Shown here: positions 26,354 to 34,582 of the stretch, one piece after another
Position numbering within the stretch: the stretch's first letter is position 1
How the letters are laid out: every line of letters starts with the position of its first letter
From: Rhizobacter sp. SG703
Lineage (GTDB): Bacteria; Pseudomonadota; Gammaproteobacteria; Burkholderiales; Burkholderiaceae_C
Assembly: GCF_012275445.1 (NCBI RefSeq)
Contig: NZ_JAAZQK010000002.1
Location: 248,001 to 312,000, forward strand
DNA length: 64,000 nt
Reading direction: 5' to 3'
The notes under the pieces: generated by a model
The model's input: the letters and a program-made list of their open reading frames with translations, nothing else
Told to the model about the DNA's origin: nothing
Databases searched by the model: none
Position numbers and translations under genes: made by a program

Positions 26354-27748
26354 TCATTTTTCCAGCGGCTTCAGCTGCTGCAGCAAGGTCGGGATCAGCT
26401 CGCTGACGGTCGGGTGGATGTGCACCGCGCGCGCGATCACCGTGTACGGCGCATTGGCCGCCATCACGTCGAGCAGCGAATGCACGATCTCGTCGCCGTC
26501 GATGCACAGCAGCGACGCGCCGAGGATGCGTTCGGTCTGCGCATCCACCAGCACCTTCATGAAGCCTTGCGTCTCGCCGCGCTCCTTCGCACGGCCGACG
26601 CGCGTCATCGGCATCGTGCCGACCAGCGCCTCGCGGCCGCTCGCCCGCACCTCGGCTTCGGTCAGCCCGACCCGGCCGAGCGGCGGGTCGATGAACAGCG
26701 CATAGGCCGGGATGCGGTCGCTGACGCGGCGCGGATCGTCGTCCAGCAGGTTGGCGGCGACGATCTCGTGATCGTTGTACGAGGTGTGCGTGAACGCGCC
26801 GCGGCCGTTGCAGTCGCCCATCGCCCAGACCCCCGGCACGCTGGTGCGCAGCTGGTCGTCGACCTCGATGAAGCCGCGCGCATCGCAGGCCACGCCGGCC
26901 TGTTCGAGCCCGAGGTCGTCGGTGTTCGGCTTGCGGCCCACCGCCACCAGCAGGTGGCTGCCGTTCAGTTCGCGCGGACGGCCGTCCTGCGTGATGCCGA
27001 GCCGGATGCCGCCGTCGGCCGCGCGGGCCAGTGTGAAATCGCGCGCCATCGTCAGCACCTCGATGCCCTCGCGTTCGAGGATCGCGCGGATCTCGGCCGA
27101 CACCTCCGGATCTTCGCGCGACACCAGCCGCCCGCCGTGCTCCAGCACCGTGACGCGCGCGCCGAAGCGGCGGTGCATCTGCGCGAACTCCAGCCCGATG
27201 TAGCTGCCGCCGATCACCAGCAGGTGCTCCGGCACCACGTCGAGCGCCATCATCGAGGTGTTGGTCAGCACCGGCACCTCGTGGATGCCGGGCCAGTCGG
27301 GCAGCAGCGCGCGCCCGCCGGTGTTGATGAAGATCTTCGGCGCCTCGAGCAGCTCGTCGCCGACCTGCACGCGGTGCGGCCCGACGAAGCGCGCATGGCC
27401 CCACAGCAGCGTCAGGTTCTCCATGCCGCCGAGCCACGACGACAGCGACGCGACCGACTGCGCGACGATCGCGTCCTTGCGCGCCTTCACCGCCTTCATG
27501 TCGACGCGCACCGGGCCGTCGATCACGACGCCGTAGTCGGCCGCGCGCCGCGCGACATGGGCCGTGCGCGCGCTCGCCACCAGCGTCTTGGTCGGGATGC
27601 AGCCGTCGTTGACGCAGGTGCCGCCGAGGTGCTCGCGCTCGACCAGCGCGGTCTTCATGCCGGCGGCACACAGCTTCGCGGCGAGGAACGGGCCGGCCTG
27701 GCCGCTGCCGATCACGATGGCGTCGAACGGGCGTGTGGTGCGTGTCAT
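26354..27748 (-). CDS. Mercuric-reductase-like FAD-dependent disulfide oxidoreductase
   Basis: This 464-residue flavoprotein of class I pyridine-nucleotide disulfide oxidoreductases has FAD-binding GSGQAG (about 14-19), redox disulfide CVNDGC (Cys45-Cys50), NAD(P)-binding GGSYIG (about 179-184), the second FAD motif AMGDCNG and a C-terminal dimer domain with HIHPTVSELIP. It lacks the N-terminal HMA domain and the C-terminal vicinal Cys pair of true mercuric reductase, so Hg(II) reduction is unlikely. It may be a soluble transhydrogenase-like or related enzyme. It is transcribed away from the 28055 cluster; about 300 bases separate the two. Confidence 0.9.
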   Translation of the reverse strand: MTRTTRPFDAIVIGSGQAGPFLAAKLCAAGMKTALVEREHLGGTCVNDGCIPTKTLVASARTAHVARRAADYGVVIDGPVRVDMKAVKARKDAIVAQSVASLSSWLGGMENLTLLWGHARFVGPHRVQVGDELLEAPKIFINTGGRALLPDWPGIHEVPVLTNTSMMALDVVPEHLLVIGGSYIGLEFAQMHRRFGARVTVLEHGGRLVSREDPEVSAEIRAILEREGIEVLTMARDFTLARAADGGIRLGITQDGRPRELNGSHLLVAVGRKPNTDDLGLEQAGVACDARGFIEVDDQLRTSVPGVWAMGDCNGRGAFTHTSYNDHEIVAANLLDDDPRRVSDRIPAYALFIDPPLGRVGLTEAEVRASGREALVGTMPMTRVGRAKERGETQGFMKVLVDAQTERILGASLLCIDGDEIVHSLLDVMAANAPYTVIARAVHIHPTVSELIPTLLQQLKPLEK

Positions 27749-27866
27749 GGGGGTTCTCCGGAGTGGCGGGCATCGGCGTGCCGCGCATCATGCGCCGGCA
27801 TCGAAACAGCAGCGACTGAGTCGGGTTCGCGACAGCAAACTGACAGCCCTTTTCGCGGCAGGGCGC

Positions 27867-27895
27867 TTGACCCGTCACGGCCGGCTCCTTAGACT
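27867..27895 (+). promoter_or_regulatory. Promoter for the 28055-34582 cluster
   Basis: TTGACC (27867-27872), a 17-base spacer and TAGACT (27890-27895) form a good sigma-70-type promoter, better than anything else seen in this 306-base gap. A transcript would start near 27902 and leave a leader of about 150 bases before the GTG start at 28055. The rest of the gap shows no other gene. Confidence 0.6.
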
Positions 27896-27910
27896 TCGCG
27901 GCCCAGGGAC

Positions 27911-27926
27911 CGAAAGAATTCTTTCG
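27911..27926. promoter_or_regulatory. 16-bp perfect palindrome, probable operator
   Basis: CGAAAGAATTCTTTCG is a perfect 16-bp dyad, AT-rich within GC-rich surroundings. It is located about 10 bases after the predicted transcription start of the downstream cluster, a position where a bound repressor would block the polymerase. No dedicated regulator gene lies beside it. Confidence 0.5.
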
Positions 27927-28054
27927 ACCCGCGCCAGCCGGCCGCCTGTCTTGCGGCACACGACTCCCACTCGGAGACGCTTCCCCTCTCGCTCCCCTTC
28001 AACCGGGCCTCGGCTGCCCTTGCCGCCGAGGAACATTGCGTCTTCGAGGCCTGC

Positions 28055-29197
28055 GTGGACACGAGTCGTCATCGGCTGCTCGACAGCCAGTTCCAGCTTC
28101 ACAGCGCGTTCGGCGATGCGTGGTTCTTCGACCGCATCGCGCGCTCGTACGAACCCGCGCCGATCGAGCCCTGCGCCACGCCGTCGCTCGACATCCGCGT
28201 GCACCACGCGAGCGCGGCCGAACTGGTCGACGCGGCCGCCGACTGGCCGGCGCATGCGCGCTTCCACCGCTCGCTGAACTACCCGCACTGGAACCTCGAA
28301 GGCCCGGCCGATCCGGGGGACCCGAGCGGTGCGCGCGGCGGCACCGGCGCGATCCACCTGCCCGGCGAAGGCATGCTGTTCCGCCACGATGCGCAGCGCG
28401 CCTGCCTCGACGTGCACATCGATCCGATGCACGCCTTGCGCTCCAGCGAACTGATCTTCCATGCCGCGCGCAACCTGACGCTGTGGCGGCGCGGGCCGCG
28501 CTTCGCGCCGATGCTGCACGCGAGCGCGGTGGTGCTCGACGGCGCGGCCTGGCTGTTCCTCGGCGGCAAGGGGGCCGGCAAGTCGACGCTGTTCATCGAC
28601 ATGGTGCTGCGGCACGGCGCACGGCCGCTGGCGAACGACCGGGTGCTGCTCGACGCCGACGACGGCCGCAGCGTGTGGTCGTGGCCGAGCTACCTGTCGT
28701 ACTGCGAGGGCACCATCGTCGACTACCCCGAGCTGCGGCGCATCTTCGACGCCGGGCTGCGCGACCTGCAGCGCCGCCACCTCGACGCCGGCCAGACCTG
28801 CGACCGCGCGCTGTACCGGCGCAGCTACGAGCAGCAGCACAAGCGCATCGTCGCACCCTGCCTGCTGGCCGAGGTGCTGGGCACGCTCTACGTGCCGCGC
28901 GCCCCGCTGGCCGGCGTGGTGCGGGCCACGCTCGAACCCGGTCATGCCGCGGGCATCACGCTGCATTCGGCGGGCAGCACCGCCGGCCTGCAGCACGCCG
29001 ACATCGCCGATGCGCTGTTCCCGGCCGACGACCCCGATTTCCCGTGCTGGCACGGCGACACCCGCGGCCTCGCGCAGCGGCCCGAGCCGGCCGCCGCGGC
29101 GCTCGGCTGGCTGCGTGCCGCCGGCGTGCCCTGCCTCGAGATCACGCTCGACCCGGTCTGCGGCAAACCGGGGCTGCGACAACTCCTCGATCGCTGA
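28055..29197 (+). CDS. HprK-like P-loop kinase
   Basis: This 380-residue protein is related to the C-terminal half of HPr kinase/phosphorylase. Walker A is GGKGAGKST (170-178), preceded by MLHASAV (153-159), which matches the conserved HAS segment of HprK folds, and followed by LANDRVLL (192-199). The N-terminal 130 residues are specific. HprK-like kinases of this kind occur in peptide and small-molecule biosynthesis loci, where some phosphorylate the product. GTG 28055 is used; no better start was found. It is the first gene of a six-gene plus-strand cluster. Its stop lies inside a 15-bp tandem repeat (29188-29232). The target is unknown. Confidence 0.82.
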   Translation: MDTSRHRLLDSQFQLHSAFGDAWFFDRIARSYEPAPIEPCATPSLDIRVHHASAAELVDAAADWPAHARFHRSLNYPHWNLEGPADPGDPSGARGGTGAIHLPGEGMLFRHDAQRACLDVHIDPMHALRSSELIFHAARNLTLWRRGPRFAPMLHASAVVLDGAAWLFLGGKGAGKSTLFIDMVLRHGARPLANDRVLLDADDGRSVWSWPSYLSYCEGTIVDYPELRRIFDAGLRDLQRRHLDAGQTCDRALYRRSYEQQHKRIVAPCLLAEVLGTLYVPRAPLAGVVRATLEPGHAAGITLHSAGSTAGLQHADIADALFPADDPDFPCWHGDTRGLAQRPEPAAAALGWLRAAGVPCLEITLDPVCGKPGLRQLLDR

Positions 29198-29232
29198 ACG
29201 CTCGATTGCCGAACGCTCGATCACCGAACGCC
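29188..29232 (+). repeat. 15-bp tandem repeat, 3 copies
   Basis: Units CGATCGCTGAACGCT, CGATTGCCGAACGCT and CGATCACCGAACGCC are consecutive. The first unit holds the stop codon of the HprK-like gene (29195-29197). Copies differ at two or three positions. Confidence 0.85.
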
Positions 29233-29287
29233 TGCCCACCCAGCCGCCGCACCGCCCCCTCCGCCACGCCCCCAGGGAGAACACCCG

Positions 29288-30289
29288 ATGACCTGCAGAG
29301 AGCTGCCCGTGGATTTCAGCTTCACCGACACCGAGCGCAGCGCGCTGGTGCGGCGGCTCGAATCGATTCGCGTCAACCCGTACAAGGCCTACGAGGCCTT
29401 CCGCCACGAGATCTGCATGCTGGTCGCGAGCGACCCCCATGTCGCGCGCTTCCGCGATTTCATGGAGGCGCGTCGCCGCGTGTCGGCCTACGAGCGGCCG
29501 TTCGTGTTCGTCGAGAACTGTCCGATCGACAGCGTGCTGCCCGAGCTCGGCAACGTCGATCCGGTGGCCGACAAGCATGCGAAGAAGCGCAGCTTCGTCG
29601 CCGAAGGTTTCCTGCAGCTGCATGCCGACGTGGCCGGCGAGCACCCGATCTCGTACCTGAACGTCAACGACGGCGATGTCTTCCAGGACATCTTCCCGAA
29701 GGCGTCGCTGAGCGACTCGCAATCGCAGAAGGCGCTCGGCCCGATCCATTTCCACAAGGACCTGGCGAACCATTTCGTGCGCCCCGACCTGGTCAACATC
29801 CTGTCGCTTCGCAGCTGCGACGACAACGAGATCTGGACCACCTTCGTCGCCAACCGCGATGTCCTCGCCGCGCTCGACAGGAACACGCTCGCGGTGCTGC
29901 GCGAAGGCGCGTTCTACACGCCGTTCGACGACCTGTCGATGATGGGCGGCAACGTGGCGCTGGGCAGGGCCGCCGACCATGCGGTGCTGACGCGCGAGGT
30001 CGAGCTGCGCTTCTTCGAGAAGCGCACCGAAGGCCTGACCGATTCGGCGAGCCGCGCGGTGCAGCGGCTGACCGAGACGCTGCATGCCGTGAAGCGCCGC
30101 GTGCAGATGCGGCCCGGCGATTTCGTGTCGATCGCGAACAACCTGTCCCTGCACGGCAAGGAGATCGGTACCGTGCGCAACGAAGCCGCGCAACGCCAGC
30201 GCTGGAGCATCAAGACGGTCAACGTCCATGCCATCGCGCCGCACGTGCCCCACCTGGTCCCCGGCAGCTCGTACCTGATCAATGGATGA
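29288..30289 (+). CDS. Fe(II)/2-oxoglutarate-dependent oxygenase (TauD / clavaminate synthase-like)
   Basis: This 333-residue cytosolic oxygenase of the TauD superfamily has a facial triad visible as His156-x-Asp158 (FHKD) and distal His289 (LSLHGKE), with Arg305 in QRQRWSIK as the 2-oxoglutarate anchor. The closest type is the amino-acid hydroxylases related to clavaminate synthase (VioC/AsnO group), which hydroxylate free or carrier-bound amino acids. An excellent ribosome-binding sequence (GGGAG) precedes ATG 29288. It overlaps the following SDR by 8 bases. The substrate is unknown; hydroxylation of an amino-acid-like intermediate is the inference. Confidence 0.85.
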   Translation: MTCRELPVDFSFTDTERSALVRRLESIRVNPYKAYEAFRHEICMLVASDPHVARFRDFMEARRRVSAYERPFVFVENCPIDSVLPELGNVDPVADKHAKKRSFVAEGFLQLHADVAGEHPISYLNVNDGDVFQDIFPKASLSDSQSQKALGPIHFHKDLANHFVRPDLVNILSLRSCDDNEIWTTFVANRDVLAALDRNTLAVLREGAFYTPFDDLSMMGGNVALGRAADHAVLTREVELRFFEKRTEGLTDSASRAVQRLTETLHAVKRRVQMRPGDFVSIANNLSLHGKEIGTVRNEAAQRQRWSIKTVNVHAIAPHVPHLVPGSSYLING

Positions 30290-31082
30290 ACACCGCCCCC
30301 CGCGCTGGTGCGCCGTCACCGGCGCCAGCCGCGGCATCGGCCGCGCGGTCGCGCAGGGCCTGCTCGCGAGCGGGTTCAGCGTCATCGGCATCGCCCGCAA
30401 TGCCGCGCGGCTGGCCGAGATCGAGCGCGACTGGCCGCGGCGCTTCATCGCGCTGCCGCACGACGTCGCGCAGCCCGGCCTGCGCGCCGCCTTCGACCGG
30501 CTCGCCGCGAGCGAACGCCTGCGGCTGCACGACATCGAACTCGCGGTGCACTGTGCCGGCTGCGCGTTCCAGGGCGCACCGCTCACCGAGATGAGCGATG
30601 CCGACCTGCACGCCACCATCGACACCAACGTGCTCGGCACCACGCTGGTGGTGCGCGACATCGCGCGCCTGCTGCAGCAGCGAGGCGGCGGCACGCTGAT
30701 CGTGCTCGGCTCGATCGCCGGCCACGACGCCGCCCCGGCGATGGCCGCCTACGCCGCGAGCAAGGCCTACACGCAGCAGTTGCTGCGCTGCGTGCGCGCC
30801 GACCTGCACGGCTCGGGTGTGCGAGTGAGCTGCGTGCAGCCCGGCACCACCCGCACCGGCCTGCTCGACGGCCAACCCGGCCTCGACGCCGCCGAACGCT
30901 TCGAGGGCTTCGCGCCGCTCGAAGCGCAGGACCTCGCCCGCACCATCGAATGGATCCACCGGCAGCCTGCGCACGTCAACGTGCAGGAGATCAGCCTCTT
31001 TCCGGTCGCGCAAAGCCTGTATGTGCGCGGCATCCATCGGCAGTCGATCCCGGCCTGCGGCCGGGCGGCATCGCCGAGTTGA
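30282..31082 (+). CDS. Short-chain dehydrogenase/reductase
   Basis: This 266-residue SDR has the coenzyme motif TGASRGIG (about 13-20), the strand motif HCAGCAF in place of NNAG (about 90-96), the catalytic Ser in LGSIAGHD and YAASK (about 157-161). All catalytic residues are present; the first helix with R-rich flanks suggests NADP(H). Start ATG 30282 overlaps the oxygenase stop by 8 bases, so the two enzymes probably act consecutively (hydroxylation and then oxidation or reduction of the same molecule). The C-terminal region has the PGTTRTGL segment of classical SDRs. Confidence 0.92.
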   Translation: MDEHRPPRWCAVTGASRGIGRAVAQGLLASGFSVIGIARNAARLAEIERDWPRRFIALPHDVAQPGLRAAFDRLAASERLRLHDIELAVHCAGCAFQGAPLTEMSDADLHATIDTNVLGTTLVVRDIARLLQQRGGGTLIVLGSIAGHDAAPAMAAYAASKAYTQQLLRCVRADLHGSGVRVSCVQPGTTRTGLLDGQPGLDAAERFEGFAPLEAQDLARTIEWIHRQPAHVNVQEISLFPVAQSLYVRGIHRQSIPACGRAASPS

Positions 31083-31115
31083 CCCTGCCTCGCCCGCCAC
31101 CACCGGCACGCCACC

Positions 31116-32222
31116 ATGTCCTACCCTGCATCCACCTCCCTGGCCACCACCGCTCCCCTCAGCCTGCCCTGGTCGGCAGCACCGGCTGCACCCGCCGACA
31201 GCGCGGGCTTCGACAGCGAGATGATCCAGGTCGCCCGGCTGCTGTGGCCGGGCCCGCAGTCGATCGAGCCGGTCGCCGGCGGCCTGTTCAACCGGGTGTT
31301 GAAGGTCAGCTCGCCGGCCGGCACGCACTACCTGAAGCGCTTCACCGAAGTCGCGTTGTCGGGCGACTTCCCGCCGCTGCCGACCCGCGCCGCCCAGCGC
31401 TGCGTCGTCGCCTGCAGCTGGCACGACCTGGCGTCGCGCGCCTGCGTGATGCAGGCCACTCGGCAGGCCACTCGGCAGACCACCCGTCCGGCCACCGCGC
31501 AGCCGCTGAACGTGCCGGCGCTGGTCGCGATCCAGAGCGAGTACGACATCGTCGCAATGGACGCCGCGGCCGGCGCGCCGCTGCACGAGCGACTGAAGTC
31601 CGAGCCCGGCGACAAGGCGGCCGACGCGGCCGCCCTCGAGCTGCCGTTGCGCTCGATCGCACGCTGGCTGGGGCGGCTGCATGCCTTGCCGCTGCAGCCG
31701 CGCAACCCCCTGCTCGCCGCGAGCCGGCCGTTCAAGGCTTTCAAGATCGAGCTGCAATACATCCGGCTGCTCGATGAATTGCCGTCGCCGTTGCACCGTG
31801 CGGCGCGCGCCTTCATCGACGACTACCTGACGCTCGAAGCCGAGCCGGTGCACGGCGACCTGAACTCGCGCAACCTGCTGGTCGACGCCGACCACCGGGT
31901 GTCGGTGATCGACTTCGAGCAAGGCCACTTCGGCGAAGGCAGCTACGACCTGGCCTACCTGCTCAGCGAGTACGCGATCCGTGCACTGAACCACGACCGC
32001 GACCCGCTGCCGATCGTCGCCCGCGCCTGGGACCACTACGGCAGCGCCAGGCTGCCGGCCGACCCATTGGCCTGGCAGCGGCGCCTGCACCTGCACCTGG
32101 CCTTCCAGTGCCTGTACCGGCTGGTCGGGCCGACGCGCGCCGTCTGGACCGGCCACCTCGACGAGCCGGCCGGCCGGCGCGTGCGCGAATGGAGCCTCGG
32201 CATGCTGGAGCGGCTGCTGTGA
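31116..32222 (+). CDS. APH-fold small-molecule kinase
   Basis: This 368-residue phosphotransferase of the aminoglycoside/choline-kinase fold shows the P-loop Lys74 in HYLKRF, the catalytic loop HGDLNSRN (His246, Asp248, Asn253) and the metal Asp266 in VIDFEQG. The roughly 35-residue N-terminus is Ala/Pro/Ser-rich and the region 113-128 is built from QATR-type repeats (see the tandem repeat at 31452). It would phosphorylate a hydroxyl of a small molecule, perhaps one introduced by the neighbouring oxygenase. The following MFS gene starts at GTG 32219, overlapping its TGA. Confidence 0.88.
   Translation: MSYPASTSLATTAPLSLPWSAAPAAPADSAGFDSEMIQVARLLWPGPQSIEPVAGGLFNRVLKVSSPAGTHYLKRFTEVALSGDFPPLPTRAAQRCVVACSWHDLASRACVMQATRQATRQTTRPATAQPLNVPALVAIQSEYDIVAMDAAAGAPLHERLKSEPGDKAADAAALELPLRSIARWLGRLHALPLQPRNPLLAASRPFKAFKIELQYIRLLDELPSPLHRAARAFIDDYLTLEAEPVHGDLNSRNLLVDADHRVSVIDFEQGHFGEGSYDLAYLLSEYAIRALNHDRDPLPIVARAWDHYGSARLPADPLAWQRRLHLHLAFQCLYRLVGPTRAVWTGHLDEPAGRRVREWSLGMLERLL
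31452..31499 (+). repeat. 12-bp in-frame tandem repeat in the APH-fold kinase
   Basis: CAGGCCACTCGG occurs twice exactly, followed by CAGACCACCCGT and a degenerate fourth unit. It encodes QATRQATRQTTRPATA, a flexible basic insert before the predicted substrate lobe. Confidence 0.8.
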
Positions 32223-33589
32223 GCCGCGCCTGGAGGGCGTGGCAGGACGGGCTCAACTGGCGCCACTGGCGTCACTGGCGCCACTGGCAAGGCCTGCACC
32301 TGCCGCTCGCCTACGTCGGCTTCTTCCTGCCGACCGGCGTGCTGCTCGGTTACCTGCCGCCCTTCCTGCGCGACAAGGGGCTCGCACCCGACGAGGTGGC
32401 CTGGATCTTCAGCACGGTGTTCGGCGTCAAGCTGCTGACCGGGCCGCTGCTCGCGTGGTGGGCCGATGCATCGCGGCGCCAGTCGAACCTGCTGTGGGCG
32501 GCGGCCTGGGCCGGCTGCGCCGCGGTCTGGCTGCTCGACAGCTCGACGCATTTCGGCGGGCTGCTGGTCGGCGTGGTCGTCATCGCCGCGTGCCGCAACT
32601 ACTTCCAGAGCCTGCTGGAGGCGCTCGCGACCCGGCTCAAGGATGGCGACGGCTGCGCGCGCTATGGCTCGATGCGGGCGCTCGGCTCGGCTTCGGTGTG
32701 CGCCGGGGTGCTGCTGTTCGGCGGGCTGTGGTCGGCCGGGCCGGCGTGGCAGCAGGCCGCGTTGCCGATGCTGGTGCTGGTGTCGGCGCTGGTGCTGCTG
32801 GTCAGCCTGCATGCAATGCAATCGGCGGTGCAGGCGATGGTGCAGGCCGGACGATCGGGACGCACGGGACATACGGGACATACGGGACACATGGGAGGCA
32901 CGGGACGCACGGAAAAAACGGGACCAACGGGTCCGGCAGGGGCCGCGGTGCTCCCGCCCGGCGCCGAGCGCCATGCGGCGGCGATGACCCGGCGCACGCC
33001 GCCCTCGCTCGCGACCGGCAGCGGCCTGCTGCTGCTGGCAGGCGCCACGTTGCTGATCGGCGCCAACGGCGTGTTCTACAGCAGCGCGACGCTGCTGCTG
33101 CAACAGCGCGGTGTCGGCGGGCCGGCCATCGCCGCGCTGTGGTGCGCCGCCTTCGGCGTCGAGGCGCTCGGCTTCGCCGCGTTCGACCGCCTGCGCGCCC
33201 ACTGGGGCAACGCCCGGGTGTTCGGCGTGATCGTGATGCTGTCGCTGCTGCGCTGGTCGCTGCTCGCGGCCGATGGCGCCCTGCCCTGGCTGCTGCTCGG
33301 CTTCGTGCTGCACGTCGCGTCGTTCTCGTGGATGCATGCGCTGTGCGCGCTGTGGGTGCGCGACCTGAGTCCGAGCCGCTACGCGATCACCGGCCAGGCG
33401 GTCTACACGGCCTGTGGTCACGGCATCGGCCTGGCCGGCGCCGCCTGGTTTGCCAGCCGCGCGCTGCCGACCTGGGGCGCCGGCGTGTACGGGTTGGCGG
33501 CCACGATGACCGCCGCCGGCGCGCTGGCGATCGCGGCACGCGCGGCGCTGGCCGAACGGGCCCGGGTCGGCGCGGCGCTGCAGGCCTGA
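32219..33589 (+). CDS. MFS transporter (3-phenylpropionate-permease-like group)
   Basis: This 456-residue transporter has about twelve hydrophobic segments in two halves. Markers: FLPTGVLLGYLPPFLRDKGL in the first helix region and WIFSTVFGVKLLTGPLLAWWADA for helix 2 and the following loop, which resemble the PPP/nucleoside-type MFS group. GTG 32219 overlaps the stop of the kinase gene. Two 9-bp tandem arrays are read in frame: HWR units at the N-terminus and a Gly/Thr-rich stretch in the central cytoplasmic loop between helices 6 and 7. In context it probably imports the precursor or exports the product. Confidence 0.88.
   Translation: MSRAWRAWQDGLNWRHWRHWRHWQGLHLPLAYVGFFLPTGVLLGYLPPFLRDKGLAPDEVAWIFSTVFGVKLLTGPLLAWWADASRRQSNLLWAAAWAGCAAVWLLDSSTHFGGLLVGVVVIAACRNYFQSLLEALATRLKDGDGCARYGSMRALGSASVCAGVLLFGGLWSAGPAWQQAALPMLVLVSALVLLVSLHAMQSAVQAMVQAGRSGRTGHTGHTGHMGGTGRTEKTGPTGPAGAAVLPPGAERHAAAMTRRTPPSLATGSGLLLLAGATLLIGANGVFYSSATLLLQQRGVGGPAIAALWCAAFGVEALGFAAFDRLRAHWGNARVFGVIVMLSLLRWSLLAADGALPWLLLGFVLHVASFSWMHALCALWVRDLSPSRYAITGQAVYTACGHGIGLAGAAWFASRALPTWGAGVYGLAATMTAAGALAIAARAALAERARVGAALQA
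32256..32291 (+). repeat. 9-bp in-frame tandem repeat at the MFS N-terminus
   Basis: ACTGGCGCC, ACTGGCGTC, ACTGGCGCC and ACTGGCAAG are consecutive and encode HWR-type tripeptides just before the first membrane helix. Confidence 0.8.
32851..32931 (+). repeat. 9-bp in-frame tandem array in the central MFS loop
   Basis: There are nine consecutive 9-mers of the form AC(N4)GGG, including two exact ACATACGGG units, with decay at both ends. It encodes SGRTGHTGHTGHMGG followed by TGRTEKTG, a collagen-like Gly-x-Thr stretch in the loop between the two transporter halves. The AT content of the units is higher than the surroundings, suggesting recent expansion. Confidence 0.85.
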
Positions 33590-33652
33590 CCGGCCCCCCC
33601 GCGTCCGTCCAATGCAGCAGCCCCACGCGTCCACTCCGACGAGAAAGCCCCC

Positions 33653-34582
33653 ATGAGAGATTGCTCGCAACTCGCCGCACGGCTGTCGCAGGCCACGCTC
33701 CAGCACTGTCCGCATGCGCTGGCGGTCGCGCTCGGTGGCTCGCAGGCCAGCGGCCGGCACGACGACCAGTCCGACCTCGACCTCGTCGTGCTGCTCGCCG
33801 AGGGGCCCCTGATCGACGGCGCCCGGCAGGTCGCCGCCGTGCTGCTGCCGCTGGTCACCGAGCCGGTGCAACTGGTCGGCGGCCCGACCTGGAAAGAAGG
33901 CTTCGGCTGCCGCAGCTCGGTGCTGTACGCCGACGGCTTCAAGCTCGAGCTGTTCGTCGTGACGCCCGACACGCTGCCGGTCGTCGAGCGCGTGCTGCGC
34001 TGGCAGCCGCTGTGGGGATCCCGCCACCTGATGCCGCTGCAGGCCGCGGTGGCCCGCCAGCTGACCAACGACCGCATCGCGGCACGCGCCCAGTTCGACG
34101 TCGGCTATGCGCACATGTCGATCTGCCGCCACCTGTCGCGCGGCGAGCTGTTCGCGGCGCGCCACGTGCTGTGCAGCTTGGTCGCGATCGCGCTCGCGCT
34201 GCGCCTGTTCCAGCTGGGCCGCGCCTACGACCCGGTCGCGAGCGTCAAGCGCATCGTGCGCGAGGGCCTCGACAGCGACCGCGTGGTGCGCGAGATCGAG
34301 GCCGCGTCGACCCTGCTCGGCGGCAACGACCTGCAACTGGCCGCGGCACTGCACGCGCTGCGGCGCGTCTGCTGGGCGATCCTGCGCGACCTGCCCGAAC
34401 GCAGCAAGGGCGTGTGCACCGCGCAGCAGCACCTGGAGGAGATTGCCGCAGCACCCGAGCGCTGGATCGAAGCCAGCGCCGGCCAGGTCGCGGCGCGCGA
34501 GTACCCGTCGCCCTCGCACCCCGGCGCCGTGTCAGAAGTGAATGCCCCGCATCATCTGCTGCAAGGCCATCGCCTCGGGTGA
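33653..34582 (+). CDS. Nucleotidyltransferase (MNT/KNTase-like)
   Basis: This 309-residue protein of the polymerase-beta nucleotidyltransferase superfamily has the motif GGS (28-30) and the metal pair Asp41-x-Asp43 in SDLDLVV, the standard pattern for enzymes that add a nucleotide to a hydroxyl or small molecule. A third acidic residue follows in KLELFVV. The C-terminal half is helical, as in aminoglycoside nucleotidyltransferases. It is the last gene of the cluster, 63 bases after the transporter. Its final roughly 50 bases overlap the convergent acyl-CoA reductase gene. The substrate is unknown; self-protection or product nucleotidylation are both possible. Confidence 0.85.
   Translation: MRDCSQLAARLSQATLQHCPHALAVALGGSQASGRHDDQSDLDLVVLLAEGPLIDGARQVAAVLLPLVTEPVQLVGGPTWKEGFGCRSSVLYADGFKLELFVVTPDTLPVVERVLRWQPLWGSRHLMPLQAAVARQLTNDRIAARAQFDVGYAHMSICRHLSRGELFAARHVLCSLVAIALALRLFQLGRAYDPVASVKRIVREGLDSDRVVREIEAASTLLGGNDLQLAAALHALRRVCWAILRDLPERSKGVCTAQQHLEEIAAAPERWIEASAGQVAAREYPSPSHPGAVSEVNAPHHLLQGHRLG

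Noticed and set aside
26354-27748. True mercuric reductase (merA)
   Set aside because: It lacks the HMA domain and the C-terminal vicinal cysteines, and no mer operon genes are nearby.
27749-28054. A precursor peptide gene upstream of the HprK-like kinase
   Set aside because: No short frame with a ribosome-binding site and peptide-like composition was found; only the promoter and palindrome stand out.
32851-32931. 9-bp array as a protein-binding iteron or replication origin
   Set aside because: It lies in frame inside the transporter gene with period-three structure, and no replication gene is near.
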